The notes: a model not told the origin generated them from the letters alone. A stretch of DNA of 64,000 nt from Aldehydirespirator sp963662645 (GCA_963662645.2 OY759762.1:2976001-3040000), one strand, 5' to 3'; counted from the stretch's first letter, positions 44,290 to 53,408 are shown. Made by a program: numbers and translations.

Positions 44290-45786
44290 TCACGGACCGA
44301 ACCTGCCCGACGGGACGTCCAACTGCCCTACGTAGCGGCCTTGTAGATCTTCATTTGACCCCCAGCAGGTAATCGTTCGGGCGACCCTGAGACCGCAAGA
44401 ATGGAGCTGGCCGGCGGTGACGGTGAGGAACGTGCCTGCCGGGGCCTCCGATTGGCCGTAGTTGTTGGCCCCCCAGCATGTAATCGTCTGGTCTGTGCGC
44501 AGTCCGCATGAATGGAACCCCCCAGGGGCGACAGCGAGGAACGTGCCTGCCGGGGCCTCCGATTGGCGGCTCTCGTTGGCACCCCAGCACCTGATTGTGC
44601 GGTCTGTCCTTATGGCACACGAATGGAAGTTCTCGACGGCGACGGCTGTGAACTTGCCCGCAGGCGCTTCAGGCTGGCCGGAGAGGTCCACTCCTGCTGT
44701 TGGCCAGCATGTGATCGTCTGGTCTGTGCGCAGTCCACACGAATGAAGCCCTGCGGTGGACATGGCAAGGAACGTGCCGGATGGAGCGTCTCGCGTCTGG
44801 CCGAGAATGTTCAGTCCCCAGCACGTCATCGTTTGGTCTGTGTGCAGCCCGCAGTACTGTGTGAGTGCATTGAAGGTACTCGCCGGAGTATCCAACTGGC
44901 CGAAACTGCTACTTCCCCAGCATGTGATCGTCTGGTCCACGCGCAGTCCGCACGAGTGGGACGCGCCAGCAATGACAGCTTTGAACTTGCCTGTTGGGGA
45001 GTTCGCCTTACCAGATTCGTTGGCTCCCCAGCATGTGATCGTCTGATCGACTCTCAGCGCGCAGGAATGGGTTGGTCCAGAACTGAGTACGCCGCCGCCG
45101 TCCATGGCATAGTTGATTTCTTCGAGCGCATCGGAACCTACGCCCTTGTCTGGGCTGCTGAGATTCTCAGCTCTGTACAGAAAGGTGGCCATCTGGGCGC
45201 GCGTCGTGTCCTGGCTCGGACAGAACTTTGTGCCGTCGCCGCATCCCACAGTGATGCCAGAGCCAGCGAGTTTGGCGACATCCGCCGCGTACCAAGCATC
45301 GTGAGGAACGTCAGAGAACGTCGGTTTGGGACCATCGGGGAGGCTGTAGGCGCGCGACAAGAACGCGGCCATCTGTGCGCGTGTCACGATGTGGTCAGAG
45401 CAGAACCTGGAACCGTCACTGCAACCTGTTGTGATGCCGAGTTCGGCCATGCGCTCGATGTAGGGGGCATGGAAACTGGTCGGCTCCACATCGTCAAACC
45501 TCGTTGCAGCCACTGAGGGCGGGTCTCGTCCATCCAACACGCGAACGGTCCAAACCGCCATCGTCTTGCGATCTATGGGCTCTCCGGGACAGAAACCATC
45601 GTCGCACATGGTGCCGTCGAACACGCCACGGCCAGCAAACGCCCTCACCGGCAAGGAGTAGTAAGCGTCATCCGAGATGTCATCCAACCCGCCGGACTGC
45701 CCGGCCACGGGCGCCGCCAAAGCCAAGCAGGCAGCGAGCGCGACAGCAACCCCGGTGACAGTTCGCTGTACCCAGGCGTTCGTCAT
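44290..45786 (-). CDS. Secreted SLH-domain protein with RCC1/BLIP-II-like repeats
   Basis: This 498-residue exported protein has a signal peptide VTGVAVALAACLALAAPVAG. About 180 residues with three S-layer-homology-like units follow (ISDDAYYSLPVRAFAGRGVF; RFDDVEPTSFHAPYIERMAE; FSDVPHDAWYAADVAKLAGS), and then at least seven repeats of about 35 residues built on HSCGLRTDQTITCWGAN. Such repeats form a beta-propeller. Cys pairs in each repeat could be disulfides. SLH units bind it to the cell wall. ATG 45786 is chosen because it precedes the signal peptide directly. The ligand is unknown; the codon use is less GC-rich than that of its neighbours. Confidence 0.87.
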   Translation of the reverse strand: MTNAWVQRTVTGVAVALAACLALAAPVAGQSGGLDDISDDAYYSLPVRAFAGRGVFDGTMCDDGFCPGEPIDRKTMAVWTVRVLDGRDPPSVAATRFDDVEPTSFHAPYIERMAELGITTGCSDGSRFCSDHIVTRAQMAAFLSRAYSLPDGPKPTFSDVPHDAWYAADVAKLAGSGITVGCGDGTKFCPSQDTTRAQMATFLYRAENLSSPDKGVGSDALEEINYAMDGGGVLSSGPTHSCALRVDQTITCWGANESGKANSPTGKFKAVIAGASHSCGLRVDQTITCWGSSSFGQLDTPASTFNALTQYCGLHTDQTMTCWGLNILGQTRDAPSGTFLAMSTAGLHSCGLRTDQTITCWPTAGVDLSGQPEAPAGKFTAVAVENFHSCAIRTDRTIRCWGANESRQSEAPAGTFLAVAPGGFHSCGLRTDQTITCWGANNYGQSEAPAGTFLTVTAGQLHSCGLRVARTITCWGSNEDLQGRYVGQLDVPSGRFGP

Positions 45787-45934
45787 GCACGAGCCCCGCA
45801 GATGGACGGGGGTTGTAGAGCGGCGACCTGCGAGCAACTCACCAGTCAGTCCTGCAGCGCCAGTCGCCGCCAGTGCACGAACTGCACCGTAGCGGCCCTA
45901 TTCGCTAGGTGCAGCAGGTCAACGACCTGGACGG

Positions 45935-46309
45935 TCACAACTGGGCGCCGTCGAGTTGGCGGATGAGGGTGGGCGGGGCGACGCGGCGGTAGCTGTCCTC
46001 GAGCCAGTCAGCGACGTCGTCGATGTCGGCGTCGGCCATGCGCACCAGCACTGCGCCGTAGCTGTCGTAGTGAGGCACGGTGAACAGCACGTCGGGATGG
46101 TTCTCCAGCAGCACCGGCTTCATCTCCAGTTCACAGAACAGCACGAGCACCTCGGTGTCGTGTACGTTGTCGCGCCGGTGCTCGCGCTCGCCCCACAGCC
46201 GGCAGAAGCCCTTCTTGCGGACCTTGAGCCCCGGCGTGCCGTACCACGTCGCCTCAGTGACCTCAGGCAGCTGCAGCCCTAGCCGACGAACATCATCGAA
46301 CGTGATCAC
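45935..46309 (-). CDS. MmcQ/YjbR-family protein
   Basis: This 124-residue protein has the YjbR fold signature: VRRLGLQLPEVTEATWYGTPGLKV at the start, then DVLFTVPHYDSYGAVLVRM and DVADWLEDSYRRVAP. Members bind DNA weakly or have no known function. GTG 46309 begins six bases after the Fic gene stop, so the two share a transcript. The role is unknown. Confidence 0.82.
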   Translation of the reverse strand: MITFDDVRRLGLQLPEVTEATWYGTPGLKVRKKGFCRLWGEREHRRDNVHDTEVLVLFCELEMKPVLLENHPDVLFTVPHYDSYGAVLVRMADADIDDVADWLEDSYRRVAPPTLIRQLDGAQL

Positions 46310-46314
46310 AGGGC

Positions 46315-47646
46315 TCAGCTTGTTGTAATGGACTCGACTACTGCGTAAGCGATTTTCTGGGCCACCGTGCTCGGCGCGAGTCTCATGATCGAGCCATCGG
46401 GGAGCCTGGCGATCCATGTGTCGACGTTCGGGAGGTGAAGTGTCAACTCCGCCACGCCCGGCGACTGCGAGTCGTCACGAACCCAATGGCGGTATCCGGA
46501 AGGATCCGGAACCGACCAGAAGATCGACGGTCCGGCACCGATACCTTGCCAGCCTTGTATCTCGTAGCTCCGGTGCCCGGTCCAGGCCAGAAGTCGGTGA
46601 TTAGGTAGCGCCGGAACCTCAACGTTGATGCGGTACAGCCAGGAGTTGCCCGCTGGATCTCCTTGCGCAAGTGCCGCATAGTCCTCCACTAGCAGTTCGT
46701 CCTCGTACCATCGGGTCGAGACACTGCCCACATCGCCGATAGCGGCATCCAGGGCGTCGTCGGTCAGGGAGAACAGCAGTTGCACGGCGTCGTTCCAGAT
46801 TGCGACCTGTCGTTCCTGGGCTCTTCGCAATTCGGCGCGGGCGCGGTCGTAGCCCTCATGGGCGGCGGCCTTGCGCTCCAAGTCGCGCAGGGCGTCCTCG
46901 GCTCTAGTCAAGATCAGCTCCGAGATCGGCCCGAGGTCGCCCCCCAGATCGGACTCCGCCAGTGCCTCGTAGTACCTGAGACGGTCCCCGCGCCGGATGA
47001 TGATGCTGGGCAGCCCGGCTCGGATCAACTCTAGGTTCATGATCGCTCGCGATGTGCGTCCGTTGCCGTCGGTGAACGGGTGGATGTGGGTGAGCCAGGT
47101 GTGCAAGATGACGGCTCGTAGAAGCGCGGGAGCCGCGACGTTCGTCTCGGACCACCGTTCCCAGTCCTCCATCGCGGACATGACCTCGCCCCAGCTAGTG
47201 GGCGGGCGGTGCGGTGAGCCGGCGATCCGTACAGGCTGGGAACGGAACAAGCCTGCGCCGGAACTGTCGCCGAGGATCAGGCCGTGGAGTTCCTTCACTT
47301 GGCCGAGCGTCGTCGGGGAGGGATCGAGCGCTAGCTCGACCATGCGCCCCAAGGCCATCGAAAGGTTCACGGCGTCCTTGGAGTAGGCAGGGTCGTGCCC
47401 CGTGATCGTGACGCCGCGCAGCACCGCCAACTGTGTTTCGCCTACGCTGAGCGTGCTGCCCTCGATGGCGTTGGACTCGGCAATCTGCTGGAACCGCTTC
47501 TCACCGAAGTAGGCCCGCAGCGTTGCTTCTGTGAGCCGACCTTCACCTCGGAGCAATTCGATGCGAACCTGAAGAGACGCTGCCTTGTCGAATACCCATC
47601 CACCGGTGTCCTCGAGGCTGTAAGGGCTGCCGTCAAGATCGATCAT
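46315..47646 (-). CDS. Fic-family AMP/NMP transferase with N-terminal inhibitory motif
   Basis: In this 443-residue protein the Fic core HPFTDGNGRTSR (about 200) is intact, so nucleotide transfer to a protein is possible. An N-terminal SNAIEG (about 51-56) fits the (S/T)xxxE(G/N) inhibitory helix, placing it among self-inhibited Fic proteins rather than free toxins. The C-terminal 200 residues include a helical stretch and a winged-helix-like end. GGGAGGAA precedes ATG 47646 by eight bases. It is the first gene of an operon with the YjbR-like protein. Confidence 0.9.
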   Translation of the reverse strand: MIDLDGSPYSLEDTGGWVFDKAASLQVRIELLRGEGRLTEATLRAYFGEKRFQQIAESNAIEGSTLSVGETQLAVLRGVTITGHDPAYSKDAVNLSMALGRMVELALDPSPTTLGQVKELHGLILGDSSGAGLFRSQPVRIAGSPHRPPTSWGEVMSAMEDWERWSETNVAAPALLRAVILHTWLTHIHPFTDGNGRTSRAIMNLELIRAGLPSIIIRRGDRLRYYEALAESDLGGDLGPISELILTRAEDALRDLERKAAAHEGYDRARAELRRAQERQVAIWNDAVQLLFSLTDDALDAAIGDVGSVSTRWYEDELLVEDYAALAQGDPAGNSWLYRINVEVPALPNHRLLAWTGHRSYEIQGWQGIGAGPSIFWSVPDPSGYRHWVRDDSQSPGVAELTLHLPNVDTWIARLPDGSIMRLAPSTVAQKIAYAVVESITTS

Positions 47647-47821
47647 CTTCGGGTTCCTCCCGCTCATATCCGAAGCTACAGGCCGACCCCAGGCGCGAGG
47701 TAGACCCGCCCCGACCGGGCCAGCAGTTGCTGGCCCGTCGCTGGCGTGGGCCGACTTGCCCCGGCCGGGCCGACGAACATCCACGGACTCGGCCCGCCCG
47801 TTGGCGCGGCCGGACGGGGGG

Positions 47822-48682
47822 TTAGGTGATCTTGAGGACTCTGGCGGCGTTCTCGCGGAGGAACTTGGGCCAGACCTCGTCGCGAAGGCCGACGTTGGGC
47901 ATCTCGGTCATGATGCGCTGCAGCGACAGGCCCATGGGGAAGTAGCCGGCGTACATGATCTTGTCGGCGCCCCGGGTGTTGGCGTAGTCGATGATGGCCT
48001 TCGGGTAGTGCTTGGGGGCGAACGCCGAGGTTGAGTAGTGCAGGCCGGGCCACTTCAGCATCAGCTTCACGGCCAGGGCCTCCCAGGGCTCGCAGCCGTG
48101 GCGGGTCACCAGGGTCAACTCGGGGAAGTCGTACATCACCCGGTCGAGGCGCTCCACGTGCTGGCAGTCCATGGGCAGGCGGGGACCGGGCACCCCCGCA
48201 CACACGAAGACGGCGATGTCGAGGTCGCAGCAGGTGGCGTAAACCGGGTACCACTTGGCGTCGTCGATGGGGAGCTGGGGGAAGCACCCGGCCGGGAACG
48301 TGCCCACCGCCCGGATGTCGTAGGTGTCCTTGCAGTGGCGGATCTTTCGCACCGCGCCCATGATGTCGTTGGCGTCGATCTGGCAGGTGGCCACGAACCG
48401 GTCGGGATGGTCGGCCAGGGCCTTGCGATTGACCTCGCCCTCGCAGCCGATCAGGCCCCACTCCACCCCGTAGGCGTCCATCTCGCCCAGAGTCAGCCCG
48501 ATCGGGTCGGCCGCGCCGTACTTCTCCTTGGGCACGCCCTTGAACATGTACTCGACCGGGAAGTCGAACTCGGCCGACTCGGAGTCCTTGAGCTGCTTGC
48601 GGATGAACTCGTAGTGCTCGAAGTCCTTGGCCGGGAAGCCGATCATCGTGTCGACGATCCCCACATCGGTCGGCATAGCCAT
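47822..48682 (-). CDS. Amidohydrolase-family protein
   Basis: This 286-residue TIM-barrel metal hydrolase of the amidohydrolase-2 type has an opening (MAMPTDVGIVDTMIGFP) that lacks the usual HxH, which is replaced by DTMIGF. Other features are VEWGLIGCEGEVNR, DRFVATCQIDAND, LTLVTRHGCEPWE and KIMYAGYFPMG, where DW-type ends are common. The altered metal motif suggests a decarboxylase-like or metal-poor relative. It precedes the acyl-CoA dehydrogenase gene in sequence and is co-directional with it; a tandem repeat lies between. Confidence 0.78.
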   Translation of the reverse strand: MAMPTDVGIVDTMIGFPAKDFEHYEFIRKQLKDSESAEFDFPVEYMFKGVPKEKYGAADPIGLTLGEMDAYGVEWGLIGCEGEVNRKALADHPDRFVATCQIDANDIMGAVRKIRHCKDTYDIRAVGTFPAGCFPQLPIDDAKWYPVYATCCDLDIAVFVCAGVPGPRLPMDCQHVERLDRVMYDFPELTLVTRHGCEPWEALAVKLMLKWPGLHYSTSAFAPKHYPKAIIDYANTRGADKIMYAGYFPMGLSLQRIMTEMPNVGLRDEVWPKFLRENAARVLKIT

Positions 48683-48726
48683 GGTGTTCGTCTCCGTTCG
48701 TCGCCGGGATGCGGTCTGCTGCCGGG

Positions 48727-48790
48727 GCTGGTTCGTCGCTGGGCTGGTTCGTCGCTGGGCTGGTTCGTCGCTGGGCTGGTTTGTTGCCGG
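48727..48790 (-). repeat. 16-bp tandem repeat, four copies
   Basis: GCTGGTTCGTCGCTGG is repeated at 48727, 48743 and 48759, with a diverged fourth copy at 48775. It lies in the 133-base gap between the acyl-CoA dehydrogenase stop and the amidohydrolase start, both on the minus strand. Copy number may vary between strains. Confidence 0.9.
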
Positions 48791-48815
48791 GATGCGGCTC
48801 GTCGCCGGGCTGGGG

Positions 48816-50042
48816 CTAGTTGCGGGGCACGTCGCGCCAGGGGATTTCCTTGTCCACCCGGGGCTCGCCGGGCAGGCCCAGTACCTGCTCGCCCAAGATG
48901 TTGCGCATGATCTCGCTGGTGCCGCCCTCGATGGAGTTGGCCCGGGCTCGCAGGAAGCCGTGGTGGCTGTCGCCGAACTTGCCGTCGAGCGAGACCGCGG
49001 TGGGCCTGCGGAACTCGTAGTCGTAGTCCACCAAGGCCGCGGCACCCTCGAGGTCGAGGACCTTCGACGTGAGCTCCTTGTTGAACTCGGCCAGCATCAG
49101 CTTGCTGACCGAGCCCTCGGGACCGGGGTTGCCTGCCCGGGCGTTCTGCGCGGCCCGGATGTTGGTGAGCCGCAGCGCCTCCCCCTGCACCCACAGTTGC
49201 ATCACCTCGTCGCGGTGAGCCTTGGTGCGCACGGCCGGATCCATGTTGTGGTAGGCGTCCATCAGGTTGCCCAGCGGACCCTGCTGGGCGGTGGTGGCGC
49301 CGCCCACCGCGCCGCCGATGGCGGTCCGCTCGTTCATCAGCGTCGTGAGGGCCACCCGCCACCCCTCGCCGACCGCACCGATCCGGGCTGCGTCCGGCAC
49401 CCGCACGTCGGTCATGTACACCTCGTTGAACTCGGCCTCGCCGGTGATCTGGCGCAGCGGACGCACCTCCACGCCCTCAGCTCGCATGTCGAGCGCGAAG
49501 TAGGTCAGCCCCTTGTGCTTGGGCAGCTCAGGGTTGGAGCGGGCCACCAGCATGCCCAGGTCGGCGACGTGGGCCAGCGTGTTCCACACCTTCTGGCCGT
49601 TGACCGCCCACTCGTCGCCGTCGCGCTCGGCCCGGGTGCCCAGCCCGGCGAAGTCCGAGCCGGAGCCGGGCTCGCTGAACAGCTGGCACCAGCGCTCCTC
49701 GCCGGTGAACATCGGGCGCAGGTAGCGGCGCTTCTGCTCGTCGGTGCCGTGGGTGAGGATGGTGGGGCCGATCAGCATCATGAAGAACGTGGACGGATCG
49801 GCGGGCTGAGCGCCAGCGGCCCGCAGCTGTCGATCCACCGGTCGCTGGAGCCTGCGCGAAAGGCCGAGCCCGCCGAAGCCCGGCGGATGGTGTACCCAGG
49901 CCAATCCGGCGTCGTATTGGTGGCCCCGGAACTCGATCTGGATCTCTTCGGCGGGGTCGTGCTCGGCCAGCAGGGCATCTACCGCCTCGTCGGCGATGCG
50001 GGTCTGCTCGTCGGTGTCGGCGGGGGCTTCGGTGGCTGTCAT
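48816..50042 (-). CDS. Acyl-CoA dehydrogenase
   Basis: This 408-residue flavoenzyme makes the alpha-beta double bond of an acyl-CoA. Segments include EERWCQLFSEPGSGSDFAGL (FAD-binding), WAVNGQKVWNTLAH, VGEGWRVALTTLMNER, SVSKLMLAEFNKEL and the C-terminal ANSIEGGTSEIMRNILGEQVL with the flavin contacts. The catalytic Glu is probably that of SIEGGTSE, as in the long-chain or isovaleryl group. The ATG at 50042 follows GGAG. It is divergent from the mycothiol-type gene at 50100. Confidence 0.9.
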   Translation of the reverse strand: MTATEAPADTDEQTRIADEAVDALLAEHDPAEEIQIEFRGHQYDAGLAWVHHPPGFGGLGLSRRLQRPVDRQLRAAGAQPADPSTFFMMLIGPTILTHGTDEQKRRYLRPMFTGEERWCQLFSEPGSGSDFAGLGTRAERDGDEWAVNGQKVWNTLAHVADLGMLVARSNPELPKHKGLTYFALDMRAEGVEVRPLRQITGEAEFNEVYMTDVRVPDAARIGAVGEGWRVALTTLMNERTAIGGAVGGATTAQQGPLGNLMDAYHNMDPAVRTKAHRDEVMQLWVQGEALRLTNIRAAQNARAGNPGPEGSVSKLMLAEFNKELTSKVLDLEGAAALVDYDYEFRRPTAVSLDGKFGDSHHGFLRARANSIEGGTSEIMRNILGEQVLGLPGEPRVDKEIPWRDVPRN

Positions 50043-50099
50043 GGTGGGATTCTCCGGTGCACGTTGCGGTCGGGGTCCGGTCGGCGTCATGCTTGGACC

Positions 50100-50897
50100 A
50101 TGCATTCTTACTCCAGGCAGTCCCTTATCGACACCACCGAGGCTTGTTTCGCCGAGATCTCGCAACTGTGCGCCGATCTCTCCGACGAGGAGTGGGCGGT
50201 GCAGTCGCTGTGCCCGGCTTGGACGGCACGCCAGGCCATCGGCCATGCCGTGGGGGTGGAGGACGTGATCTCGGGCTGGGAGATCAGCACCGACGACATG
50301 CCTCCCTTCCAGAAGATGCAGGCCCTGACCGACGCGTCGGGCGGCATGTCGTCGGCCGAGTTCGAGGCCAGGGTGGCCGAGATCTTCGACGCCCGCCGGT
50401 CCGATCTGGCCGGGCTGAGCGACGAAGACATCGAGCGCCCGTCGTGGACGCCGGTGGGGGTGCAGAGCTACGGCGGCTTCCTCGCCATCCGCATCTTCGA
50501 CATGTGGGTCCACGTGCGCGACTGCACGATCCCGCTGGGGCGGGCCACCGACGACAGCGGACCCGCGGCCGAGATCGCCTTCGACCAGGTGGAGCGCTCG
50601 ATCGGCTACATCATGGGCAAGCGGGTCGGTCTGCCGGACGGCATGAGCCTCAGGGCCGACATCACCGGGCCGGTGGAGCGCCAAATGGCGGTCGCGGTTG
50701 ACGGCCGGGCCAAGGCTGTGGATCCCGGCTCGCTGGATTTGCCCGACGTGGTGCTAACCGCCGACTCGCTGACGTTCATCATGCTCGCCTGCGGGCGCAT
50801 CGACCCCCAGTCCAAGATCGACGACGAATCGATCTCCTGGAGCGGCGACGCCCACTGGGGCGAGCACGCAGCCCGCAGCCTCCGCTTCACAATGTGA
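50100..50897 (+). CDS. Maleylpyruvate isomerase-family (mycothiol-dependent type) protein
   Basis: This 265-residue protein has the DinB-like MDMPI_N fold: IDTTEACFAEISQLCADL, LCPAWTARQAIGHAVGVED with the metal-site His, and GGFLAIRIFDMWVHVRD. The C-terminal domain ends SISWSGDAHWGEHAARSLRF. Such TIGR03083-type proteins are common in mycothiol-producing actinobacteria; true isomerase activity is known for few. Its stop overlaps the start of the mutase subunit gene (GTGATG), so the two are co-translated. Confidence 0.85.
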   Translation: MHSYSRQSLIDTTEACFAEISQLCADLSDEEWAVQSLCPAWTARQAIGHAVGVEDVISGWEISTDDMPPFQKMQALTDASGGMSSAEFEARVAEIFDARRSDLAGLSDEDIERPSWTPVGVQSYGGFLAIRIFDMWVHVRDCTIPLGRATDDSGPAAEIAFDQVERSIGYIMGKRVGLPDGMSLRADITGPVERQMAVAVDGRAKAVDPGSLDLPDVVLTADSLTFIMLACGRIDPQSKIDDESISWSGDAHWGEHAARSLRFTM

Positions 50898-52711
50898 TGC
50901 CCCCGAACGGCTGGTCGTCTGCCGGGGTCGACGAGTGGATGGCCCTGGTCGAGCAGTCGCTTCAGGGTCGCGGAGTGGACGAGTTGTCCAGCGTCACGCG
51001 CGACGGCATCGAGATCCGGCCCCTGTACACCGATGGACCGCACCGGCCCGAGGCCGCCGCTGCAGCCGATCCACAGCGGCTTGAGAGAGGCTGGGACGTC
51101 CGCCAGCACCACGAGGTCGCGGCAGGCGACGGTTTAGGTGAACTTAGTCCAGCGTTGGAACAGGATCTGGCGAGCGGCGCGACGTCGCTCGAGTTCAATC
51201 TTCCAGCAGATGTCGATCTCGACGGCCTCGATCGCCTGCTCGGCGGGGTCGACATGGCGGCGACGCCGCTCGCGCTGGCACCGCACTCGGAGTTGGGCGC
51301 GGCCGAGGCTCTGCTTTCTGTGGCGGCCCTTCGGGATGCGGGACTGGCACCCGGCAGCTCCCTCGGCCTTGATCCTGTAGGGGAGTGGGCCCGCTCGGGT
51401 CGCCGCGCCGACTGCGTCGGAGCGGTTGCGTGGGTGGCCTCCGCGGACTTCGGTCCCGAAGTGCGGGCGTTCCAGGTGGACGCAGTGCGCTACGCCGATG
51501 CCGGAGCCAGCGAGGCGCAGACCCTGGGATGGGCGACGGCAACCGGGATCGCCTATCTACGAGCGTTGGTAGAAGCGGGTCTGGATGTAGATGCAGCAGC
51601 CGGCCTGATCGGGTTCAGAATGGCCGCCACTGCCGACCAGTTCCTTACCCTCGCCGTGCTGCGGGCGGCCCGAGTCATGTGGGCTAGGGCGATCACGGCC
51701 AGCGGGGGGTCGAAGGCGGCGGCCCGCCAGTATCAGCACGCGGTGACCGCAAGCCACATGTACAGCCGCCGCGATCCGTGGGTCAATCTTCTGCGAGGCG
51801 CCTCGGCGGCACTGGCCGCGGGGGTGGCCGGTGCCGACGCCGTGACCGTGCTGCCCTTCGACCACACGTCGGGCGCGGTCGACGCTGACGGCTCCCTGGG
51901 CCGCCGGCTGGCCCGCAACACCCAACTGCTGCTGTTGGAGGAGTCGCACCTGGGGACGGCCACCGACCCTGCGGGCGGGTCGTTCTACGTGGAGTCGCTC
52001 ACGGAGCAGCTGGCGTCGACGGGCTGGCGGGTGCTGCAGGACGTAGAGGCATGCGGCAGCATCGAAGCCGCTATAGACGAGGGCGCTATCGCGGCTGCGA
52101 TCGACAAGAGCTGGCAGTCCCGTCTGGGTTCGCTCAGGACCCGGAGCGAACCCCTTACCGGCGTGAGCGAGTTCCCCCTGCTGGACGAGTCCGCGCCGCC
52201 CGCCCTGGCTGACCCGGATGAGGCGCGAGATGCAGCGGGCGTGCCGGTCCGGCGCCTGCCCGAGCCATTCGAGGCTCTGCGCGACGCCGCCGACCGCCAC
52301 CGAGTCACCACTGGCGGGCGACCCGCGGTATGGGTGGCGGCGCTAGGACCGGCCGCGGCCCACTCGCCCCGCACCGCCTGGGCGCAGAACCTCCTGGCCG
52401 CGGGAGGGATTGAGGCCCGGGGCGGAACTGGCGTGGACTCGCCCATCGCCGCTGCCGCCAATTTCGCGGCGTCCGGCTTGACTGCGGCGGTGATCACCGG
52501 CACTGATGACATGTACCGCCTGCGGGCTGCGGCCACGGCAGCCGCGCTTGCAGAGGCAGGAGCGGCTCTCGTGGCTCTCGCCTGCGACGCCGGAACGCTC
52601 GCCGGCCAGCGCGAAATGCTGACCGCGGCCGGTGTCAGCGACTTCTGGGAGGAGGGCATCGACGTCGTCGCGGCGCTGGAGCGCCTGCACCGCGTGCTCG
52701 TCCTCACCTAA
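50894..52711 (+). CDS. mutA: Methylmalonyl-CoA mutase small subunit
   Basis: This 605-residue non-catalytic subunit has a mutase-type TIM barrel (SLEFNLPADVDLDGLDRLLG, ITASGGSKAAARQYQHAVTA, VTVLPFDHTSGAV, RNTQLLLLEESHLGTATDPA) and a C-terminal Rossmann-like domain without the cobalamin-binding His motif. The mutase interconverts methylmalonyl-CoA and succinyl-CoA. Usually mutB follows immediately, but here the next genes are a toxin-antitoxin pair, so the large subunit must be elsewhere or has been separated by insertion. It overlaps the upstream gene. Confidence 0.9.
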   Translation: MMPPNGWSSAGVDEWMALVEQSLQGRGVDELSSVTRDGIEIRPLYTDGPHRPEAAAAADPQRLERGWDVRQHHEVAAGDGLGELSPALEQDLASGATSLEFNLPADVDLDGLDRLLGGVDMAATPLALAPHSELGAAEALLSVAALRDAGLAPGSSLGLDPVGEWARSGRRADCVGAVAWVASADFGPEVRAFQVDAVRYADAGASEAQTLGWATATGIAYLRALVEAGLDVDAAAGLIGFRMAATADQFLTLAVLRAARVMWARAITASGGSKAAARQYQHAVTASHMYSRRDPWVNLLRGASAALAAGVAGADAVTVLPFDHTSGAVDADGSLGRRLARNTQLLLLEESHLGTATDPAGGSFYVESLTEQLASTGWRVLQDVEACGSIEAAIDEGAIAAAIDKSWQSRLGSLRTRSEPLTGVSEFPLLDESAPPALADPDEARDAAGVPVRRLPEPFEALRDAADRHRVTTGGRPAVWVAALGPAAAHSPRTAWAQNLLAAGGIEARGGTGVDSPIAAAANFAASGLTAAVITGTDDMYRLRAAATAAALAEAGAALVALACDAGTLAGQREMLTAAGVSDFWEEGIDVVAALERLHRVLVLT

Positions 52712-52793
52712 CCGTCAAGCACCTAACTGGCTGTGGCCCCGTTGCCTACCGGCCGCGTGCCCGGTTCGTCCGAGTCGGCGGATTCGCAGATTC

Positions 52794-52824
52794 GTCTACC
52801 AATTTGCATACCGAATTGGTAGAC
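52794..52824. promoter_or_regulatory. Palindromic operator of the toxin-antitoxin operon
   Basis: A perfect 11-bp inverted repeat, GTCTACCAATT and AATTGGTAGAC, is separated by nine bases and ends seven bases before the antitoxin ATG. Ribbon-helix-helix antitoxins normally bind such sites to repress their own operon. Confidence 0.8.
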
Positions 52825-52830
52825 TAGCCC

Positions 52831-53085
52831 ATGGCTACCCAACAAGTCGCTGTCCGTCTGCCTGAGCCGCTCTTAGCGAGGCTTGACGACCTCGTTGAGA
52901 GCGGCGCATACGAGAGCCGAGCCGCCGTTGTGCGAGCCGGCATAGAGGTCATCGCACAGGTTGAGCAGCAGCGCCGGATCGACCGCGCCATCGTCGACGG
53001 CTACGAGCGCCTGCCGCCGACGGAGGCTGAAGATCACGCCGCGGTCGCCTCGCTGAGCGAGGCGATCCTCGACGAGCCGTGGTGA
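52831..53085 (+). CDS. Ribbon-helix-helix antitoxin
   Basis: This 84-residue protein has an N-terminal ribbon-helix-helix domain (QVAVRLPEPLLARLDDLVES, then SRAAVVRAGIEVIAQ) and an acidic C-terminal tail (EAEDHAAVASLSEAILDEP) that would wrap the toxin. It overlaps the MazF-like gene by seven bases. The inverted repeat directly upstream is the likely autoregulatory site. Confidence 0.9.
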   Translation: MATQQVAVRLPEPLLARLDDLVESGAYESRAAVVRAGIEVIAQVEQQRRIDRAIVDGYERLPPTEAEDHAAVASLSEAILDEPW

Positions 53086-53399
53086 ACGCCCCCCGGCGCG
53101 GGGAGGTGTGGTGGGGCGAGATCGAGCACATCGGCCGCCGGCCCTTCCTGGTCATGAGCCGACCAGCCGCCATTCCCGTGCTGAACAGCGTTCTGGCTGC
53201 TCCCGTCACGCGAACTGTCAGAGGCATCCCAACCGAACTGCCGCTGGGTCCCGACGACGGCATGCCCGCGGACTGCGCCGCGAGCTTCGACAACCTCAGA
53301 GTAGTGCCCAAGGCGAACCTCATTGAGCACATCTGCACGCTTCACCCCGCCCGCCTCGCCGAGGCGTGCGCCGCGCTCCGAACCGCAGTGAACTGCTAG
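53079..53399 (+). CDS. MazF/PemK-family toxin
   Basis: This 106-residue mRNA interferase has RRGEVWWGEIEHIGRRPFLV and VLAAPVTRTVRGIPTELPLG, then CAASFDNLRVVPKANLIEHI, the conserved beta-barrel core of PemK/MazF. It starts at GTG 53079 or 53082, inside the end of the antitoxin gene. It should cleave RNA at short sequences unless neutralised. The gene looks complete. Confidence 0.92.
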   Translation: MVNAPRRGEVWWGEIEHIGRRPFLVMSRPAAIPVLNSVLAAPVTRTVRGIPTELPLGPDDGMPADCAASFDNLRVVPKANLIEHICTLHPARLAEACAALRTAVNC

Positions 53400-53408
53400 C
53401 TCGCTGCC

